Below are positions 12,754-25,195 of a stretch of DNA of 64,000 nucleotides, piece after piece. Every line of letters begins with the position of its first letter. Positions within the stretch are counted from its first letter, which is position 1. This DNA is from Coenobita brevimanus (taxonomy: Eukaryota > Arthropoda > Malacostraca > Decapoda > Coenobitidae), in NCBI GenBank assembly GCA_032717465.1, contig CM064732.1:24814297-24878296 (forward strand), in the 5' to 3' direction. A program made the position numbers and the translations under genes. The notes under the pieces were generated by a model. It saw nothing but the letters and a program-made list of their open reading frames with translations, did not search any database and was not told the origin of the DNA.

Positions 12754-12896
12754 TTTTCTTTTTATGCGAGGAAGAAGGAACCAAAGGTTGGGAGCCCGCA
12801 GAACAGTTCCTTCAAAGAAAAAAAAATATATAAAAGAGAGCCAAATTCAAGATCTGTTCATTTCGAGATGCCTAGACACACTGCGTCGACTGGAGG

Positions 12897-13510
12897 TCAT
12901 ATGAAGCAGGAAATACAGTCAGAGAGAGACAGTTCCAGAGTTGACCTGTTGCATAAAATGAAGGACTGGGAGGAACGTTTAACTCTTGTATTAGAGAGTT
13001 GGACAGAAATGGGATGAGAGTTTGTTACCAGACGGGTGCTATGCACCCATCGTAGAGGTGGAGGGATGCAAGCAGACAGTTCCAAGGAGCAGTGAGCATA
13101 GAAGTAACGATAGAAAAGAGATAAAGATGCAACAGTGCGGCGAAGACACAGAGGTTGTAGGGAGCCAGTAAGAGAAGGAAAGTTAATGAGACGAAAAGCC
13201 TTTGACTCCACCCTGTTGAGAAGAGCTGTGTGTGGTGAGCCTCCCCACACATGAGAGTTGTACTCTACACACGGACGAATAAAACACGCGTATAAAGTCA
13301 GCAACTGTGCAGGGGTAGAGAAGGTACGGAGTCGGCTTAGCACACCTAATCTCTTGGAAGCAGATTTTATAAGAGATGTAATATGGTCTTTCCAAGATAA
13401 ATCCCGAGTGAATGAAACTCTAAGCATTTTCAAGGATGATGCAGGACTGAACTGGCTATTGTTAAATATTAGAGGGTACTCCTGTGGAACTATTTACAAT
13501 GCTGGGTGGT
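12897..13510 (-). pseudogene. LINE RT C-terminal part
   Basis: A 178-codon frame (13433-12897) includes 'RVSFTRDLSWKDHITSLIKS', 'LYACFIRPCVEYNSHVWGGS' and 'LNRVESKAFRLINFPSLTGS', the typical post-palm region of Jockey/CR1-type LINEs. Upstream in the same orientation, 13510-13434 continues the match as 'PLIFNNSQFSPASSLKMLRV'. It is the better-preserved part of the element but is separated from its palm by the 240-bp insertion, so it is not functional. Confidence 0.85.
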
Positions 13511-13511
13511 A

Positions 13512-13752
13512 ACCATATAACCAAATTGTGGTGTCTGGTGGTTAAGTGGGTAATTATTGTGCTCCAATCGGATTGAGCCGGTGAAGGTTTATATCGAAGG
13601 GGTGGTTGGGGTTGATTGCTCATGTAATGCCACTCAGGGATGAGTGAGGCTGGTCACTCTCATCTTAATTGTCGGGACCAACTGCCTAGCCCCGGGCTCC
13701 TACGCTCCTCATGGGGCAATGTAGGATTGGGTGATGGATGGATGGATGGATA
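13512..13752 (+). mobile_element. tRNA-derived SINE-like insertion inside the LINE
   Basis: About 240 bp interrupts the LINE coding sequence: matching LINE sequence resumes on either side. The insert starts with a tRNA-like head ('tggtggttaagtggg' box A-like at about 13537, 'ggtttatatcg' weak box B at about 13586) and ends in a (ggat)n tail at 13734-13752. A head with pol III boxes, an unrelated body and a short tandem tail is the SINE layout. No clear target duplication is visible. Confidence 0.62.
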
Positions 13753-13753
13753 G

Positions 13754-14397
13754 GTGTAAGAACTGAGTCTTTGATGCATTAAAAACAAGATTATTTTTAC
13801 TCCGGTCATAGATAGGAACCAAGTCAGACATTAGCTGTGCCATAGCCTCATCCCTTGAATGTTGAAGTAATTGCTGAGACGGACGTTGGGGGAACCAAAT
13901 GGAAAGATGAAGAGTGAAATCATCAGCGTACGAGTGGATAGGGTTAGATGTACAGTACAGCTTAGAAGATCATTAATGAATAAAACGAAGAGAGTTGGTG
14001 ATAGGACAGAGCCCTGAGGAGCACCACTGTTGATAGATCTAGGAGAAGAACGATGGCCGCCTACACAAGCGGCTATAGACCGACCAGAAAGGAAGCTGTA
14101 GATGAAGGCACAGATAGAAGGATAGAAACCGTAAGAGGGCAGTTTGGAAAGTAAAGATTTATGTCAGACTCGATCGAAAGCCTTTCAGATGTCAAGTGCG
14201 ATGGCAAAGCTTTCGCCAAAGACCCGAAAGGAGGATGACCAGGAATCTGAAAGGTAGGTGAGAAGATCGCCAGTGGAGCATCCCTGACGGAACCCATACT
14301 GACGGTCGGAAAGACGGTTGTGATAAGAAAGATGCTTTAAAATTTTTCTGTTAAGAATAGACTTTGTTGGGCGGAGGTCTTTACTAAGTAATAGCAT
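13754..14397 (-). pseudogene. LINE RT fingers and palm part
   Basis: The frame 14397-14185 encodes 'LNRKILKHLSYHNRLSDRQY' and 'GFRQGCSTGDLLTYLSDSWS', the classic RT motif 2 region. Further segments give the 'GxPQGS-LSPTLF' region and the Y-ADD region near 13930-13900 in decayed frames, and 'FNASKTQFLH' next to the insertion point at about 13754. Frameshifts are frequent. Confidence 0.78.
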
Positions 14398-16056
14398 TTC
14401 GCTCTGAAGAATTTTAATAAGTTACTGAGTCATACCGTGGGCTATTTTTAAAAAATAATTTACATTTTCTTCACCTTCCATCTTTTCCTCATCTTTATAC
14501 GGAGTCGATATGACTGACTAATCTTCGCCATACAGCTATGTCCTGCGCCTCCTCCCCCATCAGCCCTTTCTCTCTCAAATCTTCCTTGACACCTCTTCGG
14601 CCCTCCTCTCTTCCTCCTTCATTGAACCTTTATTGCCATTTCTCTTCTCTCCATATAATCGTTATCGCTTCTAATCACATGCCCTTAGCAGTTTAGTCTT
14701 TTTTCCGGCACCTTCTTGGATGTTTCTTACCCCTAAGCCTCATGGTGATTCATCTCTCACACAGCACTCCCGAATCCAGATACATCATTTTATATACCCT
14801 GACACAATGGGAACGAGATCCCCCCCCCCCTCACACACACGCACTATATATACCTTCACATCCCCCATTCCCCCCATCTCCTTGATTAAGTGTGACCTCG
14901 CAACTCACACCATAACTCAGTGCCTCAGTGACAAAGGCAGTCATCCCACCCCATGACCACTAAATCCTCGCCTCAGTTCGATTGTCACGGCATTATCGGA
15001 TTTATTATTTCGCCGATCCCGTCAAACTTTCGGTTCTCTCTGTCTCATTCGGCTTTGCTGCCCTTCTATTCCTTGCTTATGTTATCACTATTGTTCTCCC
15101 ATTTATTTCCTTTTACTGTTACTCTTATTTTCCTGCCCGTTGTTATATTTCCATCTTTCTCTATTTCCATTTTAACACTCCTATGTTTTTCCTAATATTA
15201 TTCACTTCACAGTTTTTATGTTTCCTTTATTTTAGACTATATTAATTATGAAATTCTTTGTCTCATTCTTCATTATCATCAACGTTATCCTAACCTCATT
15301 CACCCCTATCGTATATATTCCACCACCATGAATTGGTTATGGAATTGTCTTTTTTCTTTTTTTCCATTATCATCCTGTCCATATTTCCACTCCTATGCAT
15401 TTTCTTCCGCTGTATATTAATTCTGATATTCTTTGTCTCTTTCTTCATTATCATCATCATCATCCTAACATAGATCACTTCCCATTACTCTATAAGGAAT
15501 AGCAAAGATACAGGAGCAAACATTGGTAAAGTGAGAAAGTATGAATTTTATCAAAAGAAGGACAAGCAAAAATGGACTCCACACTCATTCTCTCGTCCTT
15601 TAAGCCATCGAAATTCCCTTCATTGCACTCTGAGAGAACTAATTTTTTTCAACTTTTACTACTCTCCTTCGATTATTAATTACCCGCTCCGTTACAAGAA
15701 TGGAAACGGAAGATTTCCTGTAACATAGGTTTACCTAAAAGGACCTAAGTCTGGCAGCAACTACTGTATTTATTGTACATATAAAGTTACCGTTCATCCG
15801 TGGGTACAGTTTCCTCCATATAGACTATTCAGAGCACAATAAATTAAAGCCAGTGTTTCCCCTCGTTGCATTGCCACAAAGGATCCTTCAAGTATGACAT
15901 CCTAATAACAGTGCTTTCATTCGTGTTTTCGTTGTGAAGTGGGTTTGAAGGTAATGTATCTCGGGAGTGATGAACTTGCAAATATTCATTTCCTCCGCTC
16001 TCAACATTACAAGATTTAAGAAAGCCTTTGTTCAGTGCAAAATAATGTCATACATC

Positions 16057-16057
<1 letters not shown>
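14361..16057. other. Unassigned intergenic DNA
   Basis: 1.7 kb without a supported gene. A C-run at 14820-14830 and CT-rich patches occur. Frames such as 14953-15195 are hydrophobic low complexity. Confidence 0.4.
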
Positions 16058-16121
<64 letters not shown>

Positions 16122-16435
16122 CCACATATACCACAGTTACACTCCGCATTGCCGTAAGTTAGTTATTTTTCACACGGCTACACCTCAGTCACATTTCACA
16201 TTACCACACCTCACAGCCACATCTCACTCACACCTCTACTGACACACCATACACAGTCACACCTCACACTGCCACACCTCAATAGTCAAACCTGACAGTC
16301 AGATGACTTAATACACAGCCACATTCGACACTGCCACACCCCACAGTCACACATCTCACAGTCACACATCTCACAGTCACACACCTCTATCACACATTTC
16401 ATAGCCACATCTCACCCTGCCACATTTCCTGTCTC
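16058..16435. repeat. (CA)n plus 'cacacctcacagtcacac' minisatellite
   Basis: Pure (CA)n at 16058-16114 grades into about 300 bp of degenerate 17-20-bp units such as 'cacacatctcacagt', probably expanded from the CA tract. Confidence 0.8.
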
Positions 16436-16781
16436 CTGCTTTCCTAACAAGCTGTATGATACTGGACTATCTTCCCTCCGCAATATTATGACCACGCAAT
16501 ATAAACTGAAATGTCCTTGTTTAACATAATTAAAAATCTCCCTTCTGTGTTGTTATGTTCTCCCATAACAACCTCATTCTACTGTTCTCTTTATCTTATT
16601 GTATCACCCTTTGCCTATATTTTCATCACATCCATCTTATTCATCCAGTATTTTTCACTTTTTTTCAGTAATATCATTGTCATTCAGTAATTTTCATTTT
16701 ATTAAGTAATAGCTCGGTATTTTTTTAAGCCTATCCCTCACATACTTGTTTTATCTCCAATTTTAAATCACATGCGTCCCC
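16436..16781. other. Unassigned intergenic DNA
   Basis: Between the CA minisatellite and the (CT)n tract. Nothing recognised. Confidence 0.4.
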
Positions 16782-16783
16782 CC

Positions 16784-16863
<80 letters not shown>

Positions 16864-17480
16864 GTACTTAAACAATCCCGTTTTCCTTCTCTTCACCAAT
16901 TCTCACCTCTACCTTCCCTCTCTTTCTCCTGTCTCCTTGCCGGTATCCCTTCATCTCTCCTGGATTCCTTCTCTTGCACCTCCATTTCAATAATGCATGT
17001 ATCATCCTTCTCTCTCCATTTCTAACATCATTCCGTCTCTTCTGCTTCTTTTCATCTCTCGTGTCTCCTCTTCGTCTCTCCTGCCTTCATGTGTAATTCT
17101 CTCATACCTCCCATCCCTGTCCTCCATTACTCCATCTCTAATATATGGCCTCCCACTCCGCCTCCTCTCTCGTCACCCAGTGTTTCTCAACCTCAACTAT
17201 TCCCTCTCTCTCTTTTCTTCTCCATCACCATTTTCTTCTCTTCCTCACCTCCTCCTCCTAATCTATTATCATTCGCTCCTCCTCTTTCCTTCACATTTCT
17301 GTTTCATGTTTCCTCTCTTTCTTGCATTTCTTTGCCACTTATTTTTCCTTTTCTTCACTTTCTTCCAATTCTTCCCCTCGCATATATTCCCTGCCAGCCC
17401 TTTCTCCACATCCAATATCCCTTCTCCTCGTATTCCTCCTTCTTTTCATACACCCTCTCCTCAACTCTCTGACACTCTTT
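16782..17480. repeat. (CT)n and CT-rich block
   Basis: Perfect (CT)n at about 16785-16860 followed by 600 bp of pyrimidine-rich DNA. The 161-codon frame at 16997-17482 is low complexity. Confidence 0.85.
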
Positions 17481-17504
17481 GAATTTCAGATTTTTCTTCG
17501 AGAT

Positions 17505-18035
17505 GTTGAAATCCAGGCAATTTTAGGAGGCATTCAGGTTTTATTCATATTTGGGGGTGGAGGGGTGCATTCAGAGCTTATTTTCAGGTGGCATTCAGGT
17601 CTTATTCATCATCATAGGTAGCATTCAGGTCGAATTCGCCATTCAAGATGGCATTCAGGTCATTTCCATCATCCCAGGTGGCATTCAGGTCTTATTTATT
17701 TTCCCATGAGGCATTCAGGTCTTATTCATCGTCCCAAAAGGAAGTTATGTCTATTTATCATCCTAGGAGGCACTCATCTTCTCAGAGGGAAGTCAGGTCT
17801 TATTCATCATCCCAGGAAGCATTCAGGCTTTATTCATGCTCCCATGGGCTTTTCAAGTCTTATTCGTTCTCTCAAGGGATATTCAGGTCTTACTGGTCCT
17901 CTCATGTGGCATTTAGGTCTGAATAATCCCAGGGGGTAAGCAGGACTCATTCATCCTCTCAGGGGGCATTGAGGTCCTACCTGTTATTCTTGGAGGAATT
18001 CAGGTCTTTAATAATTCCCAAAATTCAAGAGTACT
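17505..18035. repeat. About 35-bp minisatellite
   Basis: About 14 diverged units on the theme 'ggcattcaggtcttattcat' plus 'catcccagg'. Unit length varies from 32 to 37 bp. A second block of the same family is at 21343-21530. Confidence 0.85.
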
Positions 18036-18045
18036 TCCAGATAGG

Positions 18046-18445
18046 TTGCGAATGCGGTACCTATTATTTAAGGAGGGCGATAAATCATATTCATCGAAAT
18101 ATCTTCGTATAAACTTAGTAGTGGAAAATATATTACAGTCACTAACGGCGAGTAAAATACGGAACCACCTACAAGGATTGAACCTCAGTAATGAAAGTCA
18201 ACGTGAATATATCCATGGCCTATCATGTATCACGAACTTATTAATTTTTTTCTGATGTGTATGAAATGATAAATAGTGATAAATCAAAAGATATTAATAT
18301 CTTAATCTTAGCAAAGTCTTTGACAGGATCCCTCACAATAGGTTAATTAGAAAGTTTCCCGTGCACGGCAAAACATTGTGATAATTTTTAATGGACAATA
18401 TCCTCGCGAAAGGGACGATAACAGACGGTCATTATAAATACCAGT
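18046..18445 (+). pseudogene. CR1-like LINE RT fingers/palm fragment
   Basis: The frame 18046-18255 reads 'YLLFKEGDKSYSSKYLRINL' then 'VVENILQSLTASKIRNHLQG' and 'IHGLSCITNLLIFF', which follow the RT motif 1-2 pattern 'PLFKKGD..NYRPISL...GFR.G.SC.TNLL'. After a stop at 18254-18256, another frame gives 'LSKVFDRIPHNRLIRK' (motif A, D-F-x-K-A-F-D with changes). The FADD and C-terminal parts are absent; the fragment ends before the (AT)n at 18481. Confidence 0.78.
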
Positions 18446-18478
18446 AAAACCGACTGGGACGATGATTATATATAAATA

Positions 18479-18890
<412 letters not shown>

Positions 18891-18905
18891 TATATATATA
18901 TATTA

Positions 18906-19900
18906 TTATGGGGGTGTATATTACGGTGCACTCTTAACCCTTAATTAAGCACCAAAAGGGATAAGATAAAGTTTGCAAGAAAACTAACTTAACTTTACTG
19001 TACACTATAACATACACAACCAAAGAAGAAACCAGGGTTCGTTTTACAAAAGGGAGGATTCATATAGGCCTCAGGATACAAATATAAAACAAGTTATTTC
19101 TTACCTAACCAGAATACACTCAGTGGAAGCTAAGTACTCACAAAGCTCGAGGAAACGTGGAGACTTCGAAGGTTAAATCCAGATATAAATCACACACTAG
19201 TGTAAATGGAGGAGTGAACCAAAAATGGGAAATTGTACACAAACAGTGTGTTTTGTAATCAAAGTCACGTATTGAGTGGTGTTGGGGAAAAGTGCAACAC
19301 AATGTGACAAAAGTGTAAAGTGACAGTAAATTTGTACAAATGTGTACAAATAACAAAATGTGTACAGGGATGTGTGTACAAAATAAGACAAATGTGTGCA
19401 GGGATGTGTGTAGAAAAAAATGAGACTAAATGTCTGTCTCTCCACACTTTCCTGGAGCTTATAAAGGTTACTTACTCCGCCTTTCTCAGCTAATTAACCA
19501 CTAGGCTGTCTTAAAAATAATCTCTGTTCATACAGAAACAATAGAGGCACCTGCTACCAATGAGGGCCTCATACACTTCACACAGAACCAATTGTGTGCC
19601 ATCAAGAACGTGACGAAAGCGCCATTTAGGCTTCTAATTGGCAAACATCCCTACTTTGCTCCTCCCACATTATGTCACACCCACAGTTCAAGGACAAGAG
19701 GAACTTTCTGCGTAATTTGTGAGAAAAACATTTGGTGTCTTATCAGTTGAGATGGCAAAAGTGACCGCTTGGTTTTACCCTTACAGGCAGCAAAACTGAT
19801 AAGAAAAAGGTTTATGTTATTGATGGCTCGCTTCTCTCCCCTTTCATTATCACCTTATCCTCTATTTCACTCATTCGCTACTGGGGTAACTACGCCAGTG

Positions 19901-19902
<2 letters not shown>
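18906..19902. other. Unassigned intergenic DNA with short GT-rich repeats
   Basis: At 19318-19412 a 'gtgtacaaa / gggatgtgtgtac' repeat occurs three to four times. No gene supported; minus-strand frames with His/Thr/Cys are shadows of this repeat. Confidence 0.45.

Positions 19903-19987
<85 letters not shown>
19903..19987. repeat. (AT)n microsatellite
   Basis: About 85 bp of pure alternating AT. Confidence 0.95.
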
Positions 19988-19994
<7 letters not shown>

Positions 19995-20620
19995 AAAGTT
20001 AGCAATCACTATCAGTATAAGCATTTTCAGATTAACTGTTCAGAGGACACAAATACAGGACATATCATTAATTCAAGAGACGACTATGATATTTTTTAAA
20101 AGGGCCATAAGGCACTGTTTAAATGGTCAGGGGAGTGACAAATTGATTTTAACGCAGACACATGTAAACACTGAATGTCAGCATTTTTTTTGGGGGGAGG
20201 GGGAGGCGGGGTTAGATAAACACCAAATAATACAGAAATTAAACAATCGGGCAGTGAGAGGGATCTTTGAGTAATGGGCCGGTATTCCCTTCAGGCAAGG
20301 AAGCTCCCAAACACCATTTTCTAAGAGAATTTATTAATTTATTTGACTTATTCATCTTACTCTCATCTCCTGTGTTATGGAAATTTTTGAAATATCGTCA
20401 TACTCTAAAGACAAAAGGATATTAACTTACCATATCCAGAAATAAATCAGTAAGGAAGAGATGCTAGAAACCCTCCTTAATAGATGAGAATACGAGCCAT
20501 GATTAGTAAAAGCCTAAAACCAAGACAATAGTTTGTATGTGTAAGATGTAAAGCAAATATGGTCTTGGGATTTAATTGTAGTAGTTTGTTTATTTATAGT
20601 AATATTAATGCTTAACCAAG
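19988..20620. other. Unassigned intergenic DNA
   Basis: No clear motif. It may include 5' parts of the LINE remnant that follows, but I could not confirm this. Confidence 0.35.
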
Positions 20621-20621
20621 C

Positions 20622-21080
20622 ATTAGTAAGGCTATGCTTAGATTATGCCCCGTAGTTTTGGTATCCTTGCTTTAGAATGGATGTAAATTCCTTTTACAGA
20701 GTGAAGAGAAGAATGAGAGAAATGATATACGATGTTCGAAACATTTCACATGAGAACAGACTTAAAAAATGAAATTTGCACTAAGTAGAAAGGCGTTGAG
20801 TAATGAGAGATGTGTTTGAGCTTTTTATGCGAATTAAAGGAAAAAATAATGGAGAATTTAGGAAGGTTTTAAAAGTAAACAGACATGAGGAACTCGATCT
20901 AGACTAGATAAATTCTGATTTTGTCAGGATATAGGTAGGAAATGGTTTTGAAATAAAGTAGTAGATGGGTGACACAAGCTACCTAGTGATGTAGTTACTA
21001 CCCCTTCGACTGAGAATTTCCAGATTAGGCCAGATTGATCTATGGCTGGTAAGAGATGGACAAAATTATTTTTACAGTAG
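20622..21080 (+). pseudogene. CR1-like LINE RT C-terminal fragment
   Basis: Decayed plus-strand frames read 'ALVRLCLDYAP*FWYP', then 'VKRRMREMIYDVRNISHENR', then 'MRDVFELFMRIKGKN', matching the CR1-type order 'RPxLEYAxxVWxP ... KIERVQRRATKMIPxLRxLSYEERL ... RGDLIExFKILKG'. Several stops and one or more shifts. 5' and 3' ends are not defined. Confidence 0.75.
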
Positions 21081-21318
21081 CTAATTAATTACTTATTTTT
21101 TTCACTTTCACTCCAATAGTCACCCAGTTCCATTCGCCCTTCCCAATAAAATTTCCACGCCACTCTTTTTCTACACTGTGCGATGTCTCATCTCACCTAC
21201 CAGTTTCGCCTGGAGGGTTTTATGGGCGGGGGAGACCGTTCTTTGCCTTACTTTAGTAGTCTGGCCATGCCCTAGAGGGAGATGCATAACATGGGGGCAT
21301 CTTTCATTCTGAAGCTCT
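21081..21318. other. Unassigned intergenic DNA
   Basis: Nothing recognised. Confidence 0.35.
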
Positions 21319-21530
21319 TTTTTTTTTTTTTTTTTTTTTTTTTATTCCAGGAGACATGAATCGGTTATTTACCATCCCAGAGACCATTCAGGTACTACTT
21401 GTCATTCCGGGAATCTTCTTTATCATTTCAAGGAGGATTCCGGCTTAATTCGTCGTCTTAGTGGACATGAATGTCTTACTCGTTCATTTCTACTAGGGAG
21501 AGTCCAAGCATGATCCTTCTGTAGGGTTGG
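21319..21530. repeat. Poly(T) run and second block of the 35-bp minisatellite
   Basis: A T-run at 21319-21343 leads into about five diverged units such as 'gagaccattcaggtactact', related to the block at 17505-18035. An A-rich or T-rich edge next to a minisatellite could mark an old insertion boundary. Confidence 0.65.
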
Positions 21531-21776
21531 TGTTCGCAAAAATGATGCATAGAATGCATATCTCACGCAATGTCCTGTTCTACAGTGATATATTTAAGAT
21601 TTCTTGCACTGTCCAACAGATACCTCCCTCAGCTCGTTAAATCATCCTGCGTAGTGAGAAAAAAAAAAAATAACATCTTCCATATTGTTACGATCCTTTG
21701 TAAATGAATAAAGGATTAGGAGTTAAGGTATGCAGGGAAAACTGGATTATCGCAGGAAGCATCATGTCAAAACACA

Positions 21777-21812
<36 letters not shown>

Positions 21813-21840
21813 CTATATCTATATATATATCTATATCTAC

Positions 21841-21909
<69 letters not shown>
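21777..21909. repeat. (AT)n followed by (GA)n
   Basis: About 88 bp of AT-rich alternating repeat, then about 44 bp of (GA)n. The small frames over it are translations of the repeat. Confidence 0.95.
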
Positions 21910-22300
21910 CCCTACTTGCAAATTATGCTATACTGCTGATAGCAAAGCAATAGTAGGTTCCATAACGAAACGTGACTGACCAAAAACATAGAAACCCATT
22001 AAAAATAGCATCCATATATCGGACAGTTCTTTAATGCTGACAGACATTCTGTGAGTACTATGTTACATTAATCTATTACACAACTTGATACTGGAGAGTA
22101 GCTGAATACAGCTTCACACAAGCCAAAGGAGAGCTTACCAAAGTCCCCTTTGTTCAGATCCAGCTTCTATTATCTAGCAGACCGCATGGCAACAATGTCT
22201 CCCAGACCATCAACTTATAGAATTACCTGTAGTGTTCTCATGTCGTGTGTGTGTGGGGGGGGGGGGGTGAGAAAATGGATTTTAAAATTATCCAATCGAT
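21910..22300. other. Unassigned intergenic DNA
   Basis: Nothing recognised except a G-run at about 22255-22267. Confidence 0.35.
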
Positions 22301-22930
22301 TTTACTCAGACTTCGTGAAAAGGTGAACGGTCGGCCAAAGGGTTGATCACTTATATTTAAGATAATTACTGCAGGTCAAATGTCATGGTCAAAGGGATGG
22401 GTTGAAGACTCATGTACGAAGGTCAACTTAAATTTTAAAAAATCCGGTTTAAACAGTCCTTGGTGGATGGGTTGAGGGTATGGCAAGGTGGATTTTGAGA
22501 ACAGTTTGTCAAAGATCAAGGTCACAGTGTAAGGTCAAGGTTTCATCTCATTAGATTTTTAAAAAATATCTGGTTTAGAGCTAACTTGGTGGAAGGGTTG
22601 ACACTGCTTGTTGCTTTTTAGAACAGAGATCAAGGTTTCATGGCAAGGTCCATCTATATAAAATTTCTGGAATAGTCCAGGCATAGGAAATGACAAAGAA
22701 ACTTGATTCTGAGAACAACCAGTCAAATATCAACGTCACAGACAAAATTCAATTTTCTGACGTTTAGGAAAGGGCATCTCAATGAATTTTTGATTCAATT
22801 TTTCTCAACCCTGATGAAAGAGTTAAGAGCCAGGCAAGAACAAAGTAATTCGATTTTGAGTACAGTCGGTTAGTTGTCAAGGTCACAAGGCAATATCCAA
22901 TATTCTGTCCTTAAACGAGTTGGTGGGGGC
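22301..22930. repeat. Degenerate tandem repeat with 'caaggtcac' blocks
   Basis: Four to five poorly conserved units of roughly 130-150 bp carry 'gatgggttgaggg', 'gattttgagaacag' and 'tcaaggtcacag' in order. Similar in style to 335-920. Confidence 0.6.
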
Positions 22931-23014
22931 AGCTAATGCACTAGTGAATCATTTTTTTCCCCCCTTAAAATATTGACCTGTGTAGGTCGATTTTCATCTT
23001 TTCTGCGATAGTCA

Positions 23015-23017
<3 letters not shown>

Positions 23018-23066
<49 letters not shown>

Positions 23067-23136
23067 TCTGCAGATTTTAAGCGATTTTTAAAAGTAGGCT
23101 GCATTTCATATCTGAGATTTCATACACCTGCTTTGA

Positions 23137-23212
<76 letters not shown>
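23018..23212. repeat. (CT)n and (GT)n microsatellites
   Basis: (CT)n at 23018-23063 and (GT)n at 23141-23212, 77 bp apart. A further (GT)n lies at 23573-23600. Confidence 0.95.
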
Positions 23213-23215
<3 letters not shown>

Positions 23216-23304
23216 AATACAGATGAAGTAGTTTAGAGCCGATTTGGACCGGTTCTGAAGGAACAACTGAAGACCGTTCAAGAAAGAACTTATTCCAATT
23301 TGAG

Positions 23305-23400
23305 AACACTCACTGGATGGTCGTTGTTACCCGACAGGGTCAAAGGTTTGGATCCCTGGCCGATATACTGGCACCGGCGTTGCACTTTGAGTGTTCCTTT
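23305..23400 (+). mobile_element. Possible tRNA-derived SINE fragment
   Basis: 'gatggtcgttgttacccgac' followed by 'aggtttggatccctgg' resembles the anticodon-arm and box B half of a tRNA-derived SINE head, then 'cattgcacttt'-like body. No box A or tail is certain. Weak call. Confidence 0.3.
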
Positions 23401-23572
23401 TTAGCTAGGTGTTGTTACTTATTTCGTAATAATTTCAGAATCCTGCATGATAAGAACAGGTTAATAACGTAACCAGATATTTTTAAGTAGTTATTATACT
23501 TTGGAATAAAAACAGATATTGCATTCATTAAGCTGGTTTATTCTGGAACTATTAGTTGCTTAAATATATAAG

Positions 23573-23600
<28 letters not shown>

Positions 23601-23604
<4 letters not shown>

Positions 23605-24392
23605 AGCATAGGAACACCTATGCTTCTTCTAGTGTTCCTGATCTTTAATTGACTTTCTTATATTGCCTCATACCATTCACAAACATCCCTGACTATGCAG
23701 TGACCTATACAAACTATTATTACCATTTCAGTGACAGGTTTTAGCCACACCTGGATCGCTCTAATCTATTCCTGGCTTTTCCAGATTTCATTTTCTAGAC
23801 AATGTTTCCAAAGTATCCCACGACGTTTATAACCATTTCAGACTCCTAACAGATCAATATAAACTATTACAGACCATTCAGTATACTTGTTAGACTATTC
23901 GTGGCCATTGATACCATACAGAATATTCCTGAACCACCAATTTCTCTCATGCCATATTCTCTCAACTCATTCCATACCTCATCAGCATTTTACCGGACAC
24001 AGTATTGATAGATTATTCTGGAAGCATCCTACGTCTTTAAAAAATCCCTTAAGACCCTTTAGAGTCACAGTTACAGAGCAAGTAGTCCATTTTATACCAT
24101 CCCTATCCATTCGCAGACCTATTATACCATCCCAGACCCTTCATATATACACACACATAATCTTGCACTCCTTGGTACTGGACTAGGACACTTTCATGCG
24201 ATGGCACCAGTCTGGTTATACAGACGTCTCCCAACTCCCACACTTTCCCCTATAACGTTTTAGAAGATTACAAGAAAACGTAAGCATCAGCCTGCAGTTC
24301 AACAGGTTTTTGTCCATAGAAGCCTGGGGCCACAACAACAACGTGAAACTCCCAAAACCCGTTTGTAACAGACTTTCTGCAAATTATTTGAT
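23601..24392. other. Intergenic DNA with degenerate 'accatttcagac' units
   Basis: Short units such as 'accatttcagactcc' and 'accatcccagacc' recur at irregular spacing, suggesting a very old minisatellite, possibly related to the 35-bp family. No gene supported. Confidence 0.4.
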
Positions 24393-24444
24393 ACACCATC
24401 ATGTTTATTCGTATCACTTTAAAGGTCATTACCAAACCATTTCA
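24393..24444. repeat. 52-bp direct repeat flanking the composite LTR element, left copy
   Basis: Identical over 52 of 52 bases to 28593-28644 (exactly 4,200 bp apart). The two copies bracket the composite element, and only the right copy continues into 'cgccactgcagatc'. Confidence 0.9.
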
Positions 24445-24654
24445 TAAAAGACTTTGTAGTTACTTGTAGAGAAGTTATATATATATTAGACTTGTGGACG
24501 AGCGGTTGTTATACTTGAGTAGCTTTGTAAGTAGATAATCTTCTTTCCCATTTGTTAAGCAATGACAAGAGAGGTAAAGAATAGTATGGGACTATTTTTA
24601 TTTGTCTTGGAAATATTAACAAGTCTCTCACTCACGAGTAAGTATGAGTAGAGT

Positions 24655-24695
<41 letters not shown>

Positions 24696-24766
24696 TTGCT
24701 AAGCCCTTCTTGCCACTCCCTGCCGCTTCTATGGCCTGTCTCCTTCTGAGCTCGCTTTCCTAAATA
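24442..24766 (-). mobile_element. Inverted partial LTR
   Basis: This is the reverse complement of the 3' half of the LTRs at 24777-25415 and 27954-28593. It begins with 'tcataaaagactttgtag' (LTR end) and includes the (CT)n counterpart of the LTR's (GA)n, then stops at 'tttcctaaat'. Together with 25076-25415 it forms a long inverted repeat around a roughly 310-bp loop. Confidence 0.9.
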
Positions 24767-24776
24767 TTATATTATA

Positions 24777-25155
24777 TGTTAGGAGTCCATATTATAATTA
24801 CAAATCATAATAGACAAATAGATAAATAGATAGATAAATAGACAGATAGACAGCTCTATGCAAGCCTGGGAATGGGAAATGATCTTGCAAGTTACACTGA
24901 GGAAAAGCTGACGACAGATTACGAAGTAGCCAGTAAGGAGATGATGCAGTTAGTTGTCAGCAATTCACCAGGTGAACAAAGCCTTGTTGACCATACACAC
25001 ACATACACACATACTCACACACAGGCTTCTAGAACTTCCAATCACAGGGAACACACGTGATACGACTTCTGTTTCACCAGAATTTAGGAAAGAGAGCTCA
25101 GAAGGAGACAGGCCATAGAAGCGGCAGGGAGTGGCAAGAAGGGCTTAGCAACATG

Positions 25156-25195
<40 letters not shown>

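Larger units (their letters stand above)
12752..14360 (-). mobile_element. Jockey-like LINE, 5'-truncated, minus strand
   Basis: A non-LTR retrotransposon read right to left: RT fingers (14397-14185), palm (14170-13760), thumb and C-terminal domain (13510-12897), then a 3' UTR ending in an A-rich tail at about 12752-12765. The 3' 700 bp matches the second copy at 61805-62450, including 'gagccaaattcaagatc' in the 3' UTR. A SINE-like insertion splits the palm/thumb junction (13512-13752). The 5' endonuclease part is absent. The Jockey-like label rests on residue patterns only. Confidence 0.82.

Noticed and set aside
17505..18035. CRISPR-like array
   Set aside because: Units are diverged with no constant repeat/spacer split; this is a minisatellite in an animal genome.
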